This document shows, piece after piece, positions 59,806 to 64,000 of a DNA stretch of 64,000 bases. The notes below the pieces were generated by a model. The model searched no databases, was not told the origin of the DNA, and was given only the letters and a program-made list of their open reading frames with translations. The number at the start of each line of letters is the position of its first letter. Position 1 is the stretch's first letter. Origin of the DNA: Catenuloplanes indicus (GTDB taxonomy: Bacteria; Actinomycetota; Actinomycetes; Mycobacteriales; Micromonosporaceae); NCBI RefSeq assembly GCF_030813715.1, contig NZ_JAUSUZ010000001.1, forward strand, positions 5,518,001 to 5,582,000, in the 5' to 3' direction. The translations under genes were made by a program, and so were the position numbers.

Positions 59806-61035
59806 ATGGAAGCGGCAAAGCCGGAGAACGAGGCCGGACGGCTCGCCACGCTCCACGACCTGGAGGTGCTGGACACCGACCCGGAGCAGGAGTTCGACGA
59901 CATCGTCAAGCTCGCGTCGCACGTCTGCGGCGTACCGATGTCGCTGGTCAGCCTGGTCGACGCGGACCGGCAGTGGTTCAAGGCCAAGGTCGGGCTGGAG
60001 GCCGACCAGACCTCGCGCGAGGTCTCGTTCTGCGCCCACGCCATCCTCGGCAAGGACCTGATGGTGGTGCCGGACGTGCACCAGGACCGGCGCTTCGCGG
60101 ACAACCCGATGGTGGTCGGTGACCCGGGTGTGCGGTTCTACGCCGGTGCGCCGCTGGTCACCAGCGACGGCTTCGCGCTCGGCACGCTGTGCGTGGTCGA
60201 CTCCGAGCCGCGCCGGCTCACCCTGGACCAACTGCAGGCGCTGCGCGCGCTGTCCCGTCAGGTCACGGCGCAGCTCGAACTCCGGCGGTACGCGAAGGCA
60301 CTGAACCGGACCGTGGCCCGGTTGCAGGACATCGAGCGCCGCCGGGACGACTTCGCGAACCTGCTCGCCGGTGACCTGCGCGCGCCGCTGCACGAGTTCG
60401 GGGCGTACCTGGAGACGGTCAGCACCGACCGGGAGCCGGACCCGGTGCTGGCCGAGGCGCTGGTCCGGACCACCCGGCAGCACCTGGACCCGATGCGGCA
60501 GCTGGTCGCGCACCTGCTGGCGATGGCCGACCCGGAGAACGAGGGCTACGAGGCGCTGCACCTGCGCGAGGTCGACCTGACTCGGATCACCGAGCGCGCG
60601 GTGCAGGCGGTCCGGCCGATCGCGGCGACCAAGGAGATCTGGATCCTGCACGGGCAGGGACCGCCGCTGCCGATCTACGCGGACCCGGTACGGCTGGAGC
60701 AGGTCGTCATGCACCTGCTCTTCGCGACCGTGAAGTACACGTCTCCCGGCGGCCGGGTACGGGTGACCACCGAGGCCGAGGGCGGCCCGGCCGTCCGCCT
60801 GGACGACCTGGACCAGCCGGACACCGAGCGGCCCAGCCTGTTCACCCACCTGTACTACAGCGCGGTGGCGCAGCTGGACGACGGGCCGGACCGCGGGCTG
60901 GCGGTGGCGAAGCGGATCCTCGACGTGCATCACGCCACGCTCGCGCTCTCCGACCGGCCCGGCCAGGGCACCTCGCTGCGGGTGGTCTTCCCGCCGGTCC
61001 CGGCCGCGGCGGGGGCGCTGGAGGGGGCCCGGTAG
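59806..61035 (+). CDS. GAF-containing sensor histidine-kinase-like protein with degenerate catalytic motifs
   Basis: 409 residues from ATG 59806 (GGAGG at 59794-59798). The GAF domain (about 20-165: FDDIVKLASHVCGVPMSLVS; GVRFYAGAPLVTSDGFALGT) is followed by a HisKA-like helical pair and a HATPase-like domain. The H-box reads AGDLRAP instead of SHELRTP, so the phospho-acceptor His is absent. The N-box reads HLLFATVKYTSPGG and lacks its Asn residues, while the G2 loop GTSLRVVF remains. It is likely a sensor scaffold rather than an active kinase. No response regulator is adjacent. Confidence 0.75.
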   Translation: MEAAKPENEAGRLATLHDLEVLDTDPEQEFDDIVKLASHVCGVPMSLVSLVDADRQWFKAKVGLEADQTSREVSFCAHAILGKDLMVVPDVHQDRRFADNPMVVGDPGVRFYAGAPLVTSDGFALGTLCVVDSEPRRLTLDQLQALRALSRQVTAQLELRRYAKALNRTVARLQDIERRRDDFANLLAGDLRAPLHEFGAYLETVSTDREPDPVLAEALVRTTRQHLDPMRQLVAHLLAMADPENEGYEALHLREVDLTRITERAVQAVRPIAATKEIWILHGQGPPLPIYADPVRLEQVVMHLLFATVKYTSPGGRVRVTTEAEGGPAVRLDDLDQPDTERPSLFTHLYYSAVAQLDDGPDRGLAVAKRILDVHHATLALSDRPGQGTSLRVVFPPVPAAAGALEGAR

Positions 61036-61036
61036 C

Positions 61037-61075
61037 ACCGGACCCCCTCCGTGACTCAGCCGACCGGGGTCCGGT
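61037..61075. terminator. terminator hairpin between convergent genes
   Basis: ACCGGACCCC (61037-61046) pairs exactly with GGGGTCCGGT (61066-61075). The right arm lies inside the last codons of the minus-strand gene. Confidence 0.6.
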
Positions 61076-63281
61076 CCCGGGGCGCGGTGCCGACCAGCGC
61101 GTCGCCGGTGCGCTGCAGCTTGTGCCAGCGCAGCCGGGCGCCGGTCAGCGCGGTCACCGCGGACTGGATCAACACCAGATACATCAGCTGCCGGTACGCG
61201 AACTGCTGCAACGGCAGCGTCCACAGCGGACGCATCGACTCCCGGTCCAGCCGGAACGCGACCATCGCGGTGACGATCTGCATGACCAGCATCGCGAACC
61301 AGGCGATCAGGGTCTCGGTGCGGCCCAGGAACAGCAGGCCGTACAGCGTCAGCAGGTCGATCACCGGCGCCAGCAGTGGCAGCGTGACGCCGAACAGCGC
61401 CAGGACGGGCAGCCCGACCCGGCCGAACCGGCCGGACGGCCCGGACTCGACCAGCGCCTTGCGGTGCTTCCACATGGCCTGCATGGTGCCGTACGACCAG
61501 CGGTAACGCTGCTTCCACAACTGACCGAGCCGGGACGGCGCCTCGGTCCAGGCGCGCGCGTTCTCCTCGTAGACCACGTGCCAGCCGTTGCGCAGGAACG
61601 CCATGGTCACGTCGGTGTCCTCGGCCAGCGTCTCGTCGCTCATCCCACCGGCCTGCTGCAACGCCTGCCGGCGGAACGCGCCGATCGCGCCCGGCACGGT
61701 CGGCATGCAGCGCAGCGTCTCGTAGAGCCGGCGGTCCAGGTTGAAGCCGATCACGTACTCGATGTGCTGCCAGCGCGCCACCAGGCTGTTCCGGTTGCCG
61801 ACCTTCACGTTGCCGGCCACCGCGCCCACGGTCGGGTCCGCGAACGGTTGCACCAGCCGCCGGATCGAGTCCGGTTCGAAGATCGTGTCGCCGTCCACCA
61901 TCACGATCAGATCGTGGCTGGCGAACGCGACGCCGGTGTTCAGCGCGTTCGGCTTGCCGCCGTTCGGGATCCGGACCACCCGCACGTTCGGCAGGCCCAG
62001 CCCTTCGGCGAGCGCCGCGGTCTCGTCGCTGGAGCCGTCGTCGACCACCACCACCTCGATGTGCGGGTAGTCGCCACCGGCCAGTGACCGGACGGCCGCC
62101 TCGATGCCCTCCTTCTCGTTGTAGGCCGGGACGATCACCGAGACCGGCGCCGTCACCTCCGGCCCCCAGCGGAAGCCCTTCGCCCGCCGCTTCCGGGCGT
62201 GCCGCCCGGCCAGGAGCAGCATCAGCAGGGTACGGATCAGCGTCAGCGCACCGGCGATCACGAACAACACGCCGAGTGCGCCGACCGTGGTGTCCGCGAT
62301 CCGGATCGCCCACACCAGCGCGGCGCCGCGCCAGATCTCGCCGTCCGAGGCCGCCTGCTCGGTCCGCGCGGTCGCGTTGCCGGCCGGTGCCGCGGACTCC
62401 ATCGCCTGGGTCAGGCCCTGCGAGACGGTCACGAACCGGTAGCCGCGCTCCTTCATCATCGGGACGAAGCGGTCCAGCGCGGCGACGGTCTGCGCGCGGT
62501 CACCACCGGCGTCGTGGAACAGGATGATCGCGCCCTGCGTCCCCTCCGGCGTGGAGTTCGTGATGATCTGGTCGACGCCCGGCCGCGCCCAGTCCTTGCT
62601 GTCCGTGTCGTTGAGCACCGGCAGGTAGCCGAGGTCGCCCGCCTCCCGGTAGAGCGGCCAGTTCTCGTCGTCGATCGCGTACGCGTGGGACGAGTACGGG
62701 AAGCGGATCAGCGACGTCTTCACGCCGGTCGCGCTGGCGATCGCCATCTGCGTCTGCGAGTACTCGACGCGCCGCTGCCAGCCCGCCATCTGCGTCAGGT
62801 CCGGGTGGGTGAACGTGTGCACGCCCAGCTCGTGCCCCTCCCGCGCGACCTGGCGAACCAGGTCCGGGTGCCGCGCCGCGCCGCTGCCGACCACGAAGAA
62901 CGTGGCGTCCACGTCGTGCTCGGCAAGCGTGCGCAGCACCTTCGGCGTCCACCACGGGTCCGGGCCGTCGTCGAACGTCAGCGCGATGGTCTTCTCCGGC
63001 AGCCGGTACGACTGGGTGCCACCCCGCGCGGTGTTGATGATCGGTCCGCCCTCGACGATCTCCGCCGGGACGGCGCCCTGTTCGCCGGAGCTCTCGTGCA
63101 GCCCGTCCGGGGAGAGCGCCGCGCCGGCGTACGCGCGGACCATGAGCACGCTGACCAGCAGCACCAGCAGCGTGGTGGCGACCAGCAGGCGCGGGCGCGG
63201 GACGATACGGCGAGCGGTCGTGGCGCGGGCGTGCCGCCGGGGCGGTGGGGCGGCGTCCGAGCGGGGCGGCGTCACTATCAC
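61056..63281 (-). CDS. fused polysaccharide deacetylase - GT2 synthase
   Basis: 741 residues, GTG 63281 overlapping the upstream stop by 4 bases. An N-terminal signal anchor (about 32-50) precedes a NodB/CE4 domain (about 85-290) with TFDDGPDPWWTPKVL, the HTFTHPDL metal motif and IILFHDAGGD. A transmembrane helix (about 325-350) leads to a GT-A domain (about 375-600) with VIVPAYNEKEGIEAAVRS, VVDDGSSDET, VDGDTIF, EDTDV and QRYRW, then further helices. It would polymerise an N-acetylhexosamine-type sugar and de-N-acetylate it outside the cell. Similar fusions are known in actinomycetes and Firmicutes. The partner upstream is a Gly-rich protein. Confidence 0.88.
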   Translation of the reverse strand: MIVTPPRSDAAPPPRRHARATTARRIVPRPRLLVATTLLVLLVSVLMVRAYAGAALSPDGLHESSGEQGAVPAEIVEGGPIINTARGGTQSYRLPEKTIALTFDDGPDPWWTPKVLRTLAEHDVDATFFVVGSGAARHPDLVRQVAREGHELGVHTFTHPDLTQMAGWQRRVEYSQTQMAIASATGVKTSLIRFPYSSHAYAIDDENWPLYREAGDLGYLPVLNDTDSKDWARPGVDQIITNSTPEGTQGAIILFHDAGGDRAQTVAALDRFVPMMKERGYRFVTVSQGLTQAMESAAPAGNATARTEQAASDGEIWRGAALVWAIRIADTTVGALGVLFVIAGALTLIRTLLMLLLAGRHARKRRAKGFRWGPEVTAPVSVIVPAYNEKEGIEAAVRSLAGGDYPHIEVVVVDDGSSDETAALAEGLGLPNVRVVRIPNGGKPNALNTGVAFASHDLIVMVDGDTIFEPDSIRRLVQPFADPTVGAVAGNVKVGNRNSLVARWQHIEYVIGFNLDRRLYETLRCMPTVPGAIGAFRRQALQQAGGMSDETLAEDTDVTMAFLRNGWHVVYEENARAWTEAPSRLGQLWKQRYRWSYGTMQAMWKHRKALVESGPSGRFGRVGLPVLALFGVTLPLLAPVIDLLTLYGLLFLGRTETLIAWFAMLVMQIVTAMVAFRLDRESMRPLWTLPLQQFAYRQLMYLVLIQSAVTALTGARLRWHKLQRTGDALVGTAPRDRTPVG

Positions 63282-64000
63282 GTGTCGATCTCCGGGCTCT
63301 CGTCGTCGGTCTCGTCGGCCTGGCTGCCGTCGCTGTCGCCGTCGTTGTCGTCCTCGCTCTCCGCGACGACGGCCTGGAGCGGCACGGCCGGCCGGGCCTC
63401 GTCGACGGGTGCGACCGGGACGGCCGGGAAGCTCTCCGGCGCGGGCGCGGGTGCGCTCGGCGGCTGCGGGGCGACATAGGGCGGCTCGGGCTGCGGGTCC
63501 GGCGCGGGGAGTGCGCTGCCGCCGCCTGTTCCGCCGGTCGCCGGTGGCTCCTCGACGGGCGATACGACGCCGGCACCGGGGCCGCCGCTGCCGTTTCCGC
63601 CGGTGCCGGTGCCGGTCCCGCCCGTTCCGTCGGCGCCGCCGTTGTTCCCGCCGGTCGCGGTGCCGCCGCCGGTCCCCCCGCTGCCGGTGTTTGCGCTACC
63701 CGACCCGGTACCGGTGCCGTTTCCGGCGTTACCGCCGTTGCCGGTGGCCGTGCCGCCACCGGCCGTACCGCCGCCGGTGTTGCCGTTTGTGGAGTTGCCG
63801 CCGGCCGTACCGCCGGTGTTGCCGTTGCTGGTGCCGCCGGCCTCCTCGCGCGGGCCCCCACCGCCGGCGCCGACGCCTACGCCACCGCCGACGCCACCGC
63901 CCTCGTTCGGTGCGGACGGGGTGGGCGTGACCGGCGAGCCGCTCGGTGTCGGCGTGCCGGTCGCCTCCGGCACCCGGCTCGGCGTCGGCGTCACCTTCGC
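63278..64000 (-). CDS. Gly/Thr/Asn-rich low-complexity protein, N-terminus off the right edge
   Basis: The open frame continues through the window edge; about 240 codons are seen. Composition shifts along the chain: a Pro/Thr/Ser part (TPTPSG), a long Gly/Thr/Asn tract, a Pro-rich part (PAPDPQPEPPYVAPQPP) and a strongly acidic end (DDNDGDSDGSQADETDD). It looks like a disordered linker or cell-surface tail. Its stop overlaps the deacetylase-synthase start by 4 bases, so the two are coupled. The domain that would identify it lies outside the window. Confidence 0.65.
   Translation of the reverse strand, partial: AKVTPTPSRVPEATGTPTPSGSPVTPTPSAPNEGGGVGGGVGVGAGGGGPREEAGGTSNGNTGGTAGGNSTNGNTGGGTAGGGTATGNGGNAGNGTGTGSGSANTGSGGTGGGTATGGNNGGADGTGGTGTGTGGNGSGGPGAGVVSPVEEPPATGGTGGGSALPAPDPQPEPPYVAPQPPSAPAPAPESFPAVPVAPVDEARPAVPLQAVVAESEDDNDGDSDGSQADETDDESPEIDT

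Overview
The window is high-GC DNA with strongly GC-biased third codon positions, frequent GTG starts, translationally coupled 4-base gene overlaps and long antisense shadow frames. Together with the families seen (SigE-family sigma factor, DUF6758, DUF4190, Rv2578c-type radical SAM, Ruc/SepX neighbourhood, CebR-like boxes) this points to an actinomycete, most likely Micromonosporaceae (Actinoplanes/Catenuloplanes/Micromonospora type). It looks chromosomal. There is no transposase, phage gene or CRISPR array.

Layout. 1-9 kb: small-metabolism genes (HAD phosphatase, EamA exporter, CitE-like lyase, DUF4190 pair, SDR) and a flavin monooxygenase divergent from a GntR-TetR fusion regulator. 9-14 kb: radical SAM protein, then a LacI regulator divergent from a Gfo/Idh dehydrogenase plus sugar isomerase, then thioredoxin. 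14-22 kb: housekeeping genes (TrmH methyltransferase, DUF6758, PH-domain protein, sigma factor with a membrane partner, PHP phosphoesterase, MarC, Cas4/RecB-like nuclease), ending in a gene-free 555-base stretch with four copies of a short repeat. 22-31 kb: a frameshifted Fur gene, then a neighbourhood that matches from memory the mycobacterial ruc - formyl-THF cyclo-ligase - galU - glp/moeA - rimJ - sepX/glpR order, with a diguanylate cyclase inserted. ruc carries a CIRCE operator and is followed by a cluster of DnaA boxes. A tRNA-Ala(CGC) follows sepX.

31-38 kb: decayed DNA and a long structured leader precede a four-gene cassette (processive GT2 synthase, two parallel beta-helix proteins, UDP-glucose dehydrogenase). 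It is best read as an uncharacterised uronic-acid exopolysaccharide locus. GalU at 27 kb could supply its precursor. 38-44 kb: two paralogous membrane-anchored M16-type peptidases, a TPR-like protein and a Gln/Gly-rich repeat membrane protein form a second undescribed-looking module. 44-47 kb: a GT2/GT-C pair for lipid-linked sugar transfer.

47-64 kb: an aminotransferase, a MerR regulator with a hairpin leader, and a carbohydrate-use region. The latter holds a LacI regulator divergent from a YtfQRT-YjfF-type furanose ABC transporter, a second LacI regulator, a GH10 xylanase with CBM2 preceded by CebR-like operators, and a GH43 enzyme whose only sensible start codon is ATC. A sensor-kinase-like protein lacking its phospho-acceptor histidine and a fused polysaccharide deacetylase/GT2 synthase close the window. 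A Gly-rich protein runs off the right edge. All function calls rest on motif and family recognition by eye. No database search was run.
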